A stretch of DNA of 52,740 nucleotides. It comes from Limisphaerales bacterium. GTDB lineage: Bacteria > Verrucomicrobiota > Verrucomicrobiia > Limisphaerales > SXTU01. Where the stretch lies: positions 1 to 52,740 of the forward strand of contig WRPG01000035.1 in the NCBI GenBank assembly GCA_009773355.1. The letters run 5' to 3'. Shown here piece after piece: positions 33,220 through 41,950 of the stretch (positions are counted from its first letter, which is position 1; the number at the start of each line of letters is the position of its first letter). Under the pieces are notes generated by a model, which was not told the DNA's origin, ran no database searches, and saw nothing but the letters and a program-made list of their open reading frames with translations. The position numbers and the translations under genes were made by a program.

Positions 33220-34988
33220 GCCAGCAGAATTTCGTTCCCGTTCTTCCCGACAACGCGCCGTTCACACCGGAGCAGCGCGCGTATCTCAACGGCTTTCTCG
33301 CGGGCCTGTTCTCCCGCGCGCCGCAGCCAAATCTCGGAGCCGTTGCGCCCGAATCGAAGCCGTTGACACCGCTGACCATCCTGTTCGGCTCGCAGACCGG
33401 CAACGCGGAGAACCTCTCCAAACGCATCGCGAAGGAGGCGGGTAAGCGCGGGTTCGCGCCGACCGTGCAGGACCTCGGCAAGTATGAGATCGCGCAGCTC
33501 GTGTCCGAGCAGGCGCTGCTCATCGTCACGAGCACCTACGGCGATGGCGAACCGCCCGACAACGCGAAGGCGTTCTGGGAGTTCCTCAGCGGCGAGGCCG
33601 CGCCGAAGCTGGCGCAGACGAAGTTTTCCCTGCTCGCGCTCGGCGACTCGAACTACTCGAAGTTCTGCGCGTTCGGCAAAGGCGTTGACGAGCGGTTGGA
33701 GAAGCTCGGCGCGACGCGTGTTCACCCGCGCACGGACTGCGACGTGGAATACGAGGAGCCGTTTGCGAAGTGGATGGATGGGGCGTTGAGCGCGCTGGCA
33801 CCGGCCGCTGCTCCCGCACCGACGGCGACTGTGGTTGAGGCCGTGCCTGCGAAGACTGCGTCCACTTACTCGAAGTCGCATCCCTTCCCCGCGCCGCTGC
33901 TGGCCAACGTCCGGCTCAACGGCGGAGGCTCCGCGAAGGACACGCGGCACTTCGCCTTCTCGCTCGAAGGCTCCGGCCTCGGCTACGAGGCGGGCGACGC
34001 GCTCGGCGTGCGGGCCACGAATTGCTCCGAACTTGCCGAGGAACTCCTTCGGGCGCTCGGCCGCTCCGGCGAGGAGCCGGTGCCCGACCGCGACGGCAAG
34101 GAAACGCCGCTGCGCGAGGCGCTGGTGCACCACTACGAAATCACGCGCATCCCCTCGCCGCTGCTCAAGGCCGTGGCCGAGCGTTCGGGCGACGCGGAGT
34201 TGCAGAAGCTCACCGCGCCCGGCGCGAACGGCGAGCTGACCAAGTTCCTCTGGGGCCGCGAGATCATTGACCTGCTGCACGGGCACCCGGCGGCGAAGTT
34301 CGCGCCGACCGAGTTCGTTGCGCTGCTGAAGAAACTTCAGCCGCGCCTCTACTCGATTTCCTCCAGCCCGAAGGCGCACCCCGGCGAGGTGCATCTGTGC
34401 GTGGGCGTGGTGCGCTACGATTCGCTCGGCCGGTCGCGCAAGGGCGTGTGCTCGACCTTCCTCGCCGAGCGCGTGCCGGCGGGTGGCGCGGTGCCGGTGT
34501 TCGTGCATCACAACAAGAACTTCCGCCCGCCCGCGAACCCGGACGCGCCGATGATCATGGTCGGCCCCGGCACGGGCATCGCGCCGTTCCGCGCGTTTCT
34601 GGAGGAGCGCAAGGCTGCGGGCGCGAAGGGGAAGAACTGGCTTTTCTTCGGCGACCAGCGCGCGGCGACGGATTTCCTTTTCCGCGAGGAAATCGAGACC
34701 ATGCAGCGTGAAAGCACGCTGCACCGGCTCGACCTCGCGTTCAGCCGCGACCAGGCGGAGAAGATTTACGTGCAGACGCGGATGACCGAGCACGCGAAGG
34801 AACTTTATGCGTGGCTGGAGGAAGGCGGCGGCTTCTACGTCTGCGGCGACGCGAGCCGCATGGCCAAGGATGTGGACGCGGCGTTGCACCAAGTCATCCA
34901 GACCGCCGGCGGCAAGTCTGCGGAGGAAGCCACCGCCTACGTCGCCGCGCTCAAGAAGGACAAACGTTACCAGCGGGACGTGTATTGA
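33216..34988 (+). CDS. CysJ-like diflavin reductase (electron donor for NirA)
   Basis: 590 residues: an N-terminal lead (PFTPEQRAYLNGFLAGLFS) shared with assimilatory sulfite-reductase flavoproteins, a flavodoxin domain at about 48-190 (LFGSQTGNAENLSKRI; TSTYGDGEPPDN; LGDSNYSKFC), an FAD domain (RLYSISSSPKAHPGEVHL) and an NADPH domain (VGPGTGIAPFRAFLEER; FYVCGDASRMAKDVDAAL), ending in Tyr (RYQRDVY). It should pass NADPH electrons to the siroheme enzyme encoded just upstream with a 4-bp overlap. Last gene of the operon. Usually such pairs reduce sulfite; here the nitrogen context points to nitrite. Confidence 0.88.
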   Translation: MSQQNFVPVLPDNAPFTPEQRAYLNGFLAGLFSRAPQPNLGAVAPESKPLTPLTILFGSQTGNAENLSKRIAKEAGKRGFAPTVQDLGKYEIAQLVSEQALLIVTSTYGDGEPPDNAKAFWEFLSGEAAPKLAQTKFSLLALGDSNYSKFCAFGKGVDERLEKLGATRVHPRTDCDVEYEEPFAKWMDGALSALAPAAAPAPTATVVEAVPAKTASTYSKSHPFPAPLLANVRLNGGGSAKDTRHFAFSLEGSGLGYEAGDALGVRATNCSELAEELLRALGRSGEEPVPDRDGKETPLREALVHHYEITRIPSPLLKAVAERSGDAELQKLTAPGANGELTKFLWGREIIDLLHGHPAAKFAPTEFVALLKKLQPRLYSISSSPKAHPGEVHLCVGVVRYDSLGRSRKGVCSTFLAERVPAGGAVPVFVHHNKNFRPPANPDAPMIMVGPGTGIAPFRAFLEERKAAGAKGKNWLFFGDQRAATDFLFREEIETMQRESTLHRLDLAFSRDQAEKIYVQTRMTEHAKELYAWLEEGGGFYVCGDASRMAKDVDAALHQVIQTAGGKSAEEATAYVAALKKDKRYQRDVY

Positions 34989-35028
34989 CGCGGCGGAGTG
35001 CGGCGTTCGCGTCGCAGAAGGCGGAGGC

Positions 35029-36372
35029 ATGAAAGAGTTGCGCCGGGCTTTCGCCACGATGCCAGGCGCAGGGGCGTTTCTGCGGCCTGAAGGCCGCGCT
35101 GACAGCGCGCTTGCCCCCGTTCGCTTGCGCGTGCTACGGAACGTCGTGCCGGAACCACGCCTCTCTCCCCGCTACCGTCTGCCGCGCCACCGCCGGGCTG
35201 TCCCGGCGGACTGGCGCGAGGACGAAGACCCTTCGCTCCCGCCGCGCGACCCGACGCGCTGGCTCAAGCTCGCCACCGCCATCGTCGGGCAGTCCTCCCG
35301 CGAGCGGCCCGCCGATGCCGTGCTGCGCCAGCAGTTGCGCAACGCCGGCGGCTTGTCCAACGAGGAGGCCGCGCAAGTCAGCCAGGCCGTCTTCGGCTAC
35401 TTCCGCTGGCGCGGCTGGCTGGACGATTCGCTCAAGCTCGAATCGCAAATCCGCAGCGCGCTCGAACTCACCGCCGAGTTCGCGATGAACCCGCAGTCCT
35501 TCCGCGACGCGGACCTGCTCGCCCGCACGCTGCCGGCGTGGGTGAACGACTGCGTGCCCGTCAGCGCCGCGTGGCTGCGCGTCATCCAGGCCGAGCCGAC
35601 GCTCTGGCTTCGCGTCAAGCCCGGCCGCGCCAAGGCGCTGGCGCAGGTGCTCGGCCACACGCGCACTTGTCCGCTGCCCGTTGCGCTCGCCTACGCGGGC
35701 GAGGAAGACCTGTTCCGCCGCCCGGAATTCCACGCGGGCGACTTCGAGATTCAGGACGTGGCGTCGCAGGCCGTCGGGATGGTCTGCGGCGCGAAGCCCG
35801 GCGAGACGTGGTGGGACGCGTGCGCCGGCGAGGGCGGCAAGACGCTGCATCTCTCGGCGCAAATGCAGGGCAAGGGAATGATCTGGGCCAGCGACCGCGC
35901 CGAGTGGCGCTTGAAGAAACTCAAGCTCCGCACCGCCCGCGCGCAGTGTTTCAACTACCGCGCCGCGCATTGGGACGGCGGCGCGAAGCTGCCGACGAAG
36001 ACGCGCTTCGACGGCGTGCTGCTGGATGCCCCATGCAGCGGCCTCGGCACCTGGCAGCGCAACCCGCACGCGCGCTGGACCACGACGCCCGACGACGTGC
36101 GTGAACTTGCGGTGGTGCAGACGCAGCTCCTCCACCACGTCGCGCCCTCCGTGAAGCCCGGCGGCAAGCTCGTCTATTCCGCCTGCACGCTCACCCGCGC
36201 GGAGACGGAGGAAGTGGCCGCCGCGTTCCAGGCCGCGCACCCGGAGTTCACGCCCTTGCCGGTGGCGGACCCGTTTCAGACGCACAAGCCGCCGCAGCCG
36301 CAGCATTGTCTCTGGCCGCAGGAGACCGGCGGCAACGGGATGTTCATCGCGGGGTGGAAGCGGACCGGGTAG
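35029..36372 (+). CDS. RsmB/NOL1-NOP2-sun family RNA (cytosine-5) methyltransferase
   Basis: About 447 residues from ATG 35029. The N-terminal half resembles the NusB-like RNA-binding part of RsmB (about 85-200); the C-terminal half is the SAM domain with WWDACAGEGGKTLHLS, LLDAPCSGLGTWQRNP (catalytic-loop Cys) and LVYSACTLTRAETEEV (nucleophile Cys). Likely target 16S rRNA C967 or another C5 site. The start is uncertain: the first 30 or so codons lie over repeat-like DNA (35076-35096), and GTG 35131 or GTG 35149 could be the true start. Confidence 0.82.
   Translation: MKELRRAFATMPGAGAFLRPEGRADSALAPVRLRVLRNVVPEPRLSPRYRLPRHRRAVPADWREDEDPSLPPRDPTRWLKLATAIVGQSSRERPADAVLRQQLRNAGGLSNEEAAQVSQAVFGYFRWRGWLDDSLKLESQIRSALELTAEFAMNPQSFRDADLLARTLPAWVNDCVPVSAAWLRVIQAEPTLWLRVKPGRAKALAQVLGHTRTCPLPVALAYAGEEDLFRRPEFHAGDFEIQDVASQAVGMVCGAKPGETWWDACAGEGGKTLHLSAQMQGKGMIWASDRAEWRLKKLKLRTARAQCFNYRAAHWDGGAKLPTKTRFDGVLLDAPCSGLGTWQRNPHARWTTTPDDVRELAVVQTQLLHHVAPSVKPGGKLVYSACTLTRAETEEVAAAFQAAHPEFTPLPVADPFQTHKPPQPQHCLWPQETGGNGMFIAGWKRTG
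35076..35096 (+). repeat. Dispersed 21-bp repeat, copy 1
   Basis: The 21-bp sequence beginning GTTTCTGCGGCCTGAAGG recurs exactly, in reverse complement, at 38673-38693, and in degenerate form at 38794-38810. Its core GCGGCCTGAAGGCCGC is a palindrome with TGAA loop. It lies at the doubtful N-terminus of the RNA methyltransferase gene. Confidence 0.75.
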
Positions 36373-36401
36373 GGCGAGGCTCCGTCGAGCCGCCTCAACG
36401 C

Positions 36402-36579
36402 AGGTCAGCCATCTTGGCTGACTTCTAATCGGCTCCATCGCTCCCGGAACTGAACAGTTGCTCCCCATTCACCTCCGTCAGACAGTCCGCCTTGAGGCGA
36501 ACGTCGGACATGGGGATTCGTGCGGATTGGCAAAAGGTAAGCGACAGCGAAGTTAGATGTCAGGCAGGATGCCTGACCT
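36402..36579. repeat. REP-like double palindrome 3' of the lacI-family gene
   Basis: Palindromes GTCAGCCA-TCT-TGGCTGAC (near 36404) and GTCAGGCA-TCC-TGCCTGAC (near 36559, as reverse complement) form arms of an inverted repeat (36402-36428 and 36553-36579). They differ from each other by compensatory changes that keep each stem. The right arm overlaps the LacI-type gene's stop codon. A further imperfect hairpin lies between (GTCCGCC near 36487 with GTCGGAC). It sits between convergent genes. Confidence 0.8.
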
Positions 36580-37591
36580 ACTTCTTCGCCGGGGCCGCCG
36601 TGCTCTGGCGGATGACGAGGTCGGCGGGCAGGCGCTTGGACTCAAACTTCTCCCGCCGCAGTTGCGCGAGCATCAGTTCCATCGCGGCGACGCCGAGGCG
36701 GAACTTGGGCTGGCGCACGGTGGTCAGCGGCACGCGAAAATGTTCGCTGACCAGGACATTGCCGAAGCCGGCGAGCGAAATGTCCTGCGGAATTTTCAGG
36801 CCCTGCTTCAGGAACAGGCTTCCCGCGCCGATGGCAACCATGTCGTTGACGGCCTGGACGGCAGTGGCTCCGGTGGACTCGCCGAGAAACTGCACCGCCG
36901 CCTTTTCGCCTTCCTCGATGGTCGCGCCGGCCTGGAAAATGAGGCTGTCGTCGAGTTCCACCTTCGCCTCGCGCAGCGCCTTCTTGTAGCCGGCGAAGCG
37001 GTCGTGCGCCCACGGCGACACCTGCGGGCCGGCGAAGAACGCGATGCGCTTGTGGCCCAGATCAAGGAGATGGCGGGTGACGTTGGCAGAGGCCGTCACG
37101 TCGTCGCTCTCCACGCACGGGAAGCCGGCGCAAAACTTCGCGCGCGAGCCGAGGATGACCACTGGCACGCCGCTGCCTTGCAACTCCTCATAGACTTTCG
37201 CGCTCGCCTCCATGCGCGACGCGGGCGAGATGAACAGGCCGTCCACGCGCCGCGAAAGCAGCCGCCGGATGCACTGCTCCTCGCGCGGCGGGTCGTTGTG
37301 CGAGTGCATCAGCAGCACCGCGTAGCCGTGCTGGTAAGCCCATTCCTCGATGGCCATGACCATCCGCGCGAAGATGGGGTTGGTGAGCGTGGAGATGACC
37401 AGGCCGAGCAGCCGCGTGCTGCGCGTGCGCAGGCCGGCGGCGGCGGCGTCGGGCACGTAGCCCATCTCCTCGGCGAGATCCTTGATCCGCGCCTTGGTGG
37501 CGATGGAGATGTCCTTCGCGTCACGCAGCGCCTTGGAGACGGTCATCACCGAGCACCCGGCGCGATAGGCGATGTCTTTGAGGCGGACCAT
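36578..37591 (-). CDS. LacI-family transcriptional regulator
   Basis: 337 residues. The N-terminal LacI HTH (VRLKDIAYRAGCSVMTVSKAL, residues 2-22, then AEEMGYVPD) is followed by the two-lobed effector domain (LLGLVISTLTNPIFARMV; VDGLFISPAS; AVQAVNDMVAIGAG; TTVRQPKFRLGVAAMELML). Ends in a short AAPAKK tail. Neighbouring genes give no sugar locus, so effector and targets are unknown. Confidence 0.92.
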   Translation of the reverse strand: MVRLKDIAYRAGCSVMTVSKALRDAKDISIATKARIKDLAEEMGYVPDAAAAGLRTRSTRLLGLVISTLTNPIFARMVMAIEEWAYQHGYAVLLMHSHNDPPREEQCIRRLLSRRVDGLFISPASRMEASAKVYEELQGSGVPVVILGSRAKFCAGFPCVESDDVTASANVTRHLLDLGHKRIAFFAGPQVSPWAHDRFAGYKKALREAKVELDDSLIFQAGATIEEGEKAAVQFLGESTGATAVQAVNDMVAIGAGSLFLKQGLKIPQDISLAGFGNVLVSEHFRVPLTTVRQPKFRLGVAAMELMLAQLRREKFESKRLPADLVIRQSTAAPAKK

Positions 37592-37735
37592 TCAGCGGGA
37601 GGCAAGTGGCGTTCGTGTCACGTTTCTGTTTCGACCACGGAGCGTGGGGCAATGGCGGAAAAAGAAAAGGGCGAAGTGCGCCGCTCACATCGCGCGGGCA
37701 TCAAGAAATTCCTGAGTGAGGGACGGCAAGCCGGC

Positions 37736-38620
37736 TCACACGTGCGACCCGCTCCAGTTCAACTTCTGCCGCAGCGTCCGGAAGAACGAGCCGCCCGCCA
37801 GGTGCAGCAGCCGCACCGAGCGCGCGCTGCGGCGGATCAGCACCGTCTCACCCGCCGCCAGCGGCGCGACCACCTCGCCGTCGGCGGACAGCAGCGTCTC
37901 GATGCGCCCGCTCAGGGCCCGAATGCCGATGGCGGAGTTCAGGCTCACGACGACGGAGCGGTTCGAGAGCGTGTGCGGGCAGATGGGCGTGATGGTGAAA
38001 ACCTCCGCCCTCGGGCTGACAATCGCCCCGCCCGCCGCCAGCGAGTATGCCGTCGAGCCGGTTGGTGAGCTGACAATGAGGCCGTCGCAGCGGTAGCGGG
38101 TGAGTTCTTCGCCGTCCACGGTCACTTCCAGTTCGATGAGCCGAGAGCCGGAACCGCGGCTCACCACGAAGTCATTGAGCGCCGGCCGGGACAACAGCCC
38201 TCCGCCAAGTGATCCGCTCACTTCGATGAGCGGGCGCGTCTCGATGGTGAACTTGCCCTGCCACACGGCGCGCAGTTCCTTCGAGAACTGGCTGGCGGAA
38301 ATCGCCGTGAGGAAGCCGAGGCCGCCGAGGTTCACGCCCAGGAGCGGCGTGCCTGCGTCCGCCGTGTCGCGCGCGGCACGGAGCATTGTGCCGTCGCCGC
38401 CGAAGACCAGCAGGAGGTCGGTCTCGCAAGCCACGGCGGCGGCATCGGCGGCGGTGCGGACCTTGAGATTTGCGAGGCGTGCGGTGGCGGCATCGGCAAC
38501 TGGCTCGCGTCCGCTGGCGCGCACGAGCCGTGCGGCCTGCTGCACGACCGAAACACAGGAGCTTTTCTCCACGTTCGCCACCAGCCCGACGCGCTGGATT
38601 CTGTCCGCGAGCTTCTTCAC
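37736..38620 (-). CDS. nadK: NAD kinase
   Basis: 294-residue NAD+ kinase making NADP. The GGDGT motif (LLVFGGDGTMLRAAR, about residue 73), LGVNLGGLGFLT, ALNDFVVSRG and IVSSPTGSTAYSLAAGG are all present. Full length for bacterial NadK. It stands alone on the minus strand between the LacI-type gene and MurJ. Confidence 0.95.
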   Translation of the reverse strand: MKKLADRIQRVGLVANVEKSSCVSVVQQAARLVRASGREPVADAATARLANLKVRTAADAAAVACETDLLLVFGGDGTMLRAARDTADAGTPLLGVNLGGLGFLTAISASQFSKELRAVWQGKFTIETRPLIEVSGSLGGGLLSRPALNDFVVSRGSGSRLIELEVTVDGEELTRYRCDGLIVSSPTGSTAYSLAAGGAIVSPRAEVFTITPICPHTLSNRSVVVSLNSAIGIRALSGRIETLLSADGEVVAPLAAGETVLIRRSARSVRLLHLAGGSFFRTLRQKLNWSGSHV

Positions 38621-38672
38621 GTGCGAAGGGGTTTAACCGAAGCCGGACGCCAAGGCAATCGCGCGAGAGAAT

Positions 38673-38810
38673 CGGCCTTCAGGCCGCAGAAACTTCCGCA
38701 CTCGCAGTCGTGCTCATGGCCGCGATGGGCTGGTTGCTCACTGGACCGGTGAAACCCTGCCCGTTCCCGAATGCCATTTGACCATTCCGGCTTGCTGCGG
38801 CCTGAAGGTT
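38673..38810. repeat. Dispersed GCGGCCTGAAGG repeat, inverted pair
   Basis: 38673-38693 is an exact reverse-complement copy of 35076-35096; 38794-38810 is a degenerate copy in the opposite orientation (TGCTGCGGCCTGAAGGT), so the interval between nadK and murJ is bounded by an inverted pair. No gene was seen in the roughly 200 bases between them. Confidence 0.7.
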
Positions 38811-38826
38811 GCGCTCCGCACCGATC

Positions 38827-40392
38827 TCACTCCCGCGAGCGCCGCAGCTTCTTCTGAATCAACGCGGCCACCTCCATCGCCGCCGGCAGCTTGTCCGCCC
38901 ACAGCACGGCCCAATACAACGCGGTGGTGAGAATCGCGGGCACGAAGACCCCACCGAGTTTGGCCGCCAGCGTGGCGTGGCCGAACTGCGTGTCCCATGC
39001 ATTGTAGCCGGGCCAGGCGAGAATGCTGACGACGATGGACGCAGCGAGCACAGGTTTGAGGCTGCGCTTCACCTCGATGAGTTCGAGCGTGCCGAGCTTC
39101 TTGCGCAACGCTCGTAAGAGCAGCCAGACGTTGAGACAGGAAGTAATTGAGTTCGCAAGGCCGAGGCCGGCCTGCCGCAGGTCGCTGATGAACAGCACCG
39201 AGAGCAGCAGGTTCGCGCCGAGGCAGAAGACGCTCACGCGCATCGGCGTGTGCGTGTCGCCCAGCGCGTAGAAGGCACGGGCGAGGATGTTCACCATCGA
39301 GAAGGCCACGAGGCCCGGCGCGAGGCATTGCAACGCCAGCGCCGCGCGCTGCGTGGACTCCGGGCCGAACGCGCCGCGCTCGAAGAGCAGCCGCACGATG
39401 GGTTCCGCGAGGAACAGCAGGAGCACGGCGGCGAGGCTGTTGATGACAACGAGATACGACAGCCCCTGCCCCAGCGTCGCGCGGAACTCGGGGAACTTCT
39501 TCTCCGCCGCCAGCCCGGACAGGCTCGTGAGCAGATACGTTGCGAGCGAGATGCCGAAGACGCCCTGCGGCAGCTCCATCAGGCGCACGGCGTAGTCGAA
39601 CGAAGCGACGATCTGCGGGTCCACAAGGAACGCGACGCAATCCGTTAACACGACATTGATTTGAAAGGCCGCCACGCCAACCGTCGCCGGAATCATGCGC
39701 CGCGCGACCTCGTGGACGGTCTCGTCCTTCCACGGCGTCACCCAGGCAAACCGAAAACCTTCCCGCCGCAAACTTGGCAGTTGAAACGCCGCCTGCGCCA
39801 CGCCCGCCACCAACACGCCCACGGCGAGAGCGAAGACCTGATTCTCCAACCGCACCCCAAACTGCGGCGCGAGCAGATACACCGACGCGATCATCACCAC
39901 GTTCAGCGCCGCCGCGCCGATGGCCGGGATGAAGAAATGTCCGCGCGCGTTCAGGATGCCCATGAACACCGCCGTGAGGCAGACCAGCGCCAGATAGGGA
40001 AACATCATCCGCAGCAGCTCCAGCATCAGCGTGGTGTTCGCCGAGAACCGGCCGACCGACAGCACCACCGACAGCCCAAGCATGCCCACGCCGACGATGA
40101 CCGTGGTGAGCACGACCAAGGCCGAAGTCACGGCGTTGGCCGCGTGCCACATGGCTTCCGGCCCTGCGTTCGCCTCCTTGTCCTTGAAAATGGGGATGAA
40201 CGCCGCCGTGAGCGCGCCCTCGCCGAGCAGCCGGCGGAACAGGTTCGGGATCTTGAACGCCAGCTTGAAGGCTCCCGCCACCGGGCCATCCCCCATAAAC
40301 CCCGCGTAAGCCATCTCGCGCACCATGCCCAGCACGCGGCTCGTGAGCGTGGCCACGCCCATCGCGCCGGAGGACTTGAGCATCTGCGACAT
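38827..40392 (-). CDS. murJ: MurJ/MviN lipid II flippase
   Basis: 521-residue MOP-superfamily flippase with about 14 predicted helices, moving lipid II across the inner membrane for peptidoglycan synthesis. The N-terminal SGAMGVATLTSRVLGMVREMAYAGFMGDGPVAGAF region, FKIPNLFRRLLGEGALTAAFIP and PQGVFGISLATYLLTSLSGLAAE are family hallmarks. Start ATG 40392. Divergent from the proteasome-like gene, separated by the hairpin at 40414-40496. Confidence 0.93.
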   Translation of the reverse strand: MSQMLKSSGAMGVATLTSRVLGMVREMAYAGFMGDGPVAGAFKLAFKIPNLFRRLLGEGALTAAFIPIFKDKEANAGPEAMWHAANAVTSALVVLTTVIVGVGMLGLSVVLSVGRFSANTTLMLELLRMMFPYLALVCLTAVFMGILNARGHFFIPAIGAAALNVVMIASVYLLAPQFGVRLENQVFALAVGVLVAGVAQAAFQLPSLRREGFRFAWVTPWKDETVHEVARRMIPATVGVAAFQINVVLTDCVAFLVDPQIVASFDYAVRLMELPQGVFGISLATYLLTSLSGLAAEKKFPEFRATLGQGLSYLVVINSLAAVLLLFLAEPIVRLLFERGAFGPESTQRAALALQCLAPGLVAFSMVNILARAFYALGDTHTPMRVSVFCLGANLLLSVLFISDLRQAGLGLANSITSCLNVWLLLRALRKKLGTLELIEVKRSLKPVLAASIVVSILAWPGYNAWDTQFGHATLAAKLGGVFVPAILTTALYWAVLWADKLPAAMEVAALIQKKLRRSRE

Positions 40393-40413
40393 GCGCCGCG
40401 AGGCTAAGGCGGT

Positions 40414-40496
40414 GGTTCAAAGTTCAAAGTGCAAAGTTCAAGGTCACAAAGCCCGCACCTGCTCAACCTTGAACTTTGAACCTTGAACCTTGAACC
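40414..40496. repeat. Word-repeat hairpin (GTTCAAAG / CTTTGAAC)
   Basis: Left arm 40414-40444 of TTCAAAGTTCAAAG words and right arm 40465-40496 of CCTTGAAC words form a long imperfect hairpin. It sits between two divergent starts (murJ and the proteasome-like gene), so it is not an operon terminator. Confidence 0.85.
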
Positions 40497-40538
40497 GCTT
40501 GGCTTCGCTGCTACCGTCCCGGCAAAACCAAACCGCGC

Positions 40539-41270
40539 ATGACCGAGGAACCTTATCGTTGGCTGGAGGCGGTCGCGAACCGCCGCGAATACGTCCGCGA
40601 GCAGCTCCGGGGCGGCTCGCCCGTCTTCGCCGCCAGCCTGCCCGACGGCATCCTGCTGCTGGGCGTGGGCGCGGGCCGCTCGAAGGTCTTCGAGCTGCAC
40701 GACCGTCTCGCGCTCGCGGGCCTCGGCCACCCGGCGGACATCGAGAAGGTCCGGCAGGCCGCGATTGACGCCGCGCACCTCGAAGCCTTCACCCGCGCGC
40801 CCGAGGACGTGAGCCTGCGCCGCCTCGTGAGCTTCGGCCTCAGTCCGCAGCTCAAGCAGAACTTCGAGCAACTCTTCACCGCGCCCACGCTCGTCGAGCT
40901 GCTCATCGTCGAGCTGGGCAACGACCCGAGCCAGGACCTGCTCGCGAACGTGCATTTCGATGGCGCGTTCCAGCTCCAGACCGGCGGCCTCGCCGTCGCC
41001 GCGAACACGCCGGAAGCCGAATCCGCCGCGAAGGACTGGCTCATCAAAGCCCTCGCCGGCCAGACCGACCGCGCCGCCGTCGCCGACCTGCTGCTGCAAG
41101 CCTGGTGGGTGCTGACGGAGAACAAGTCGTTCACGGACAAACTGCCGGCGGAAGCGGAGCGGCGCGAGGGGTGGAAGAAGGCGGTGAGCGGAAAGACGGT
41201 GGAGGCGGGGTGGCTGAGTCGCTCCGTCAACCGGTGTTCACGCTTCTCGCTGGTGCCGATAATCTCATGA
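40539..41270 (+). CDS. 20S proteasome alpha-subunit-like protein
   Basis: 243 residues with an Ntn-hydrolase/proteasome alpha fold: EYVREQLRGGSPVFAASLPDGILLLGVG, then VFELHDRLALAGLGHPADIEKVRQAAIDAAHLEAF, matching alpha-subunit N-terminal helix, first sheet and H1 helix. No N-terminal catalytic Thr, as expected for an alpha-type. Proteasome-like genes are known in some Verrucomicrobiota. No beta subunit, Pup or ligase is nearby. The last 15 or so residues after EAGWLSRSV look unlike the family and overlap the next start (ATGA). Confidence 0.72.
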   Translation: MTEEPYRWLEAVANRREYVREQLRGGSPVFAASLPDGILLLGVGAGRSKVFELHDRLALAGLGHPADIEKVRQAAIDAAHLEAFTRAPEDVSLRRLVSFGLSPQLKQNFEQLFTAPTLVELLIVELGNDPSQDLLANVHFDGAFQLQTGGLAVAANTPEAESAAKDWLIKALAGQTDRAAVADLLLQAWWVLTENKSFTDKLPAEAERREGWKKAVSGKTVEAGWLSRSVNRCSRFSLVPIIS

Positions 41271-41638
41271 AGCACGAGAACCAGCTTCCGCCACTTTCGG
41301 CTGGCGCACGGATTGCCGTCGCGCTCCTGTCATTGTTCATCCTCCCGATTTCCGTTGGATGCCTGCTGTTCGCTCATCGGGCCTTTGATTCACTCGCAGC
41401 CCCGGCTTGGGCTTCTCAGTTCTTCACCAGTTTGTTCGGCTTTGTGTTTACCGAGTTTTTTGCGGCAAGCACGGCGTTCTTGCTCGTTATGTTCCTGTGG
41501 GCTTCGTTTCGTCCGGCTTGGGTGGAGCGCCTCTTGGTGCGTGCCGGCAGTCGCGTTGGACACTCCATCCTGCTCTTGTTCTGCGGCATCTTCATACCGG
41601 CTGTAATTGGGGCTGTCGTTCTGGTTATCACCAAATAG
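41267..41638 (+). CDS. Small membrane protein, function unknown
   Basis: 123 residues with three predicted helices (about 15-37, 49-75, 96-120). ATG at 41267 overlaps the stop of the preceding gene. The base composition is less GC-rich than that of the neighbours. I do not recognise a family. A transferred or orphan gene is possible. Confidence 0.5.
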   Translation: MKHENQLPPLSAGARIAVALLSLFILPISVGCLLFAHRAFDSLAAPAWASQFFTSLFGFVFTEFFAASTAFLLVMFLWASFRPAWVERLLVRAGSRVGHSILLLFCGIFIPAVIGAVVLVITK

Positions 41639-41671
41639 CCATGAAGCGCATCGCAGTTTTGAAACGCTTGA

Positions 41672-41950
41672 GCCGCGCCTCCGCCCGAACTCCCGCTTGT
41701 CTTCCCCTCGTTCCGCCTGGATTGCCGCCTGAGCGCCGTCGAAGTCATTGCGGAACGCATCGGGCAGTTTCCTGCCGCAGAGGTGGCCGAGTTGCGCGTC
41801 CGGCTGGGCGGCCACCTGAAGGACTTGCAGCCGCTGTCCTCCGAGTTCGTCGCCAGCTTCGAGCGCGGCGCCTGGCGGTTCGAGGAGCTTCTCCCCGTTT
41901 CGGGATTGCAGACCGGGCGCGGAAAGTTCCTCCTTTGTCCTCATGTATGA
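41672..41950 (+). pseudogene. Coding-like frame without an ATG/GTG start, before the PRMT-like gene
   Basis: The frame following the TGA at 41669 is open for 92 codons and reads like real protein (FRLDCRLSAVEVIAERIGQ, VAELRVRLGGHLKDL, SEFVASFERGAWRFEELLPV), ending with a stop that overlaps the next ATG (ATGTATGA). No early ATG, GTG or TTG is in this frame; an ATG at 41641 in another frame (MKRIAVLKRL) could belong to it if a frameshift lies near 41665-41675. Either a broken gene, a non-standard start or a sequencing error. No family recognised. Confidence 0.4.
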
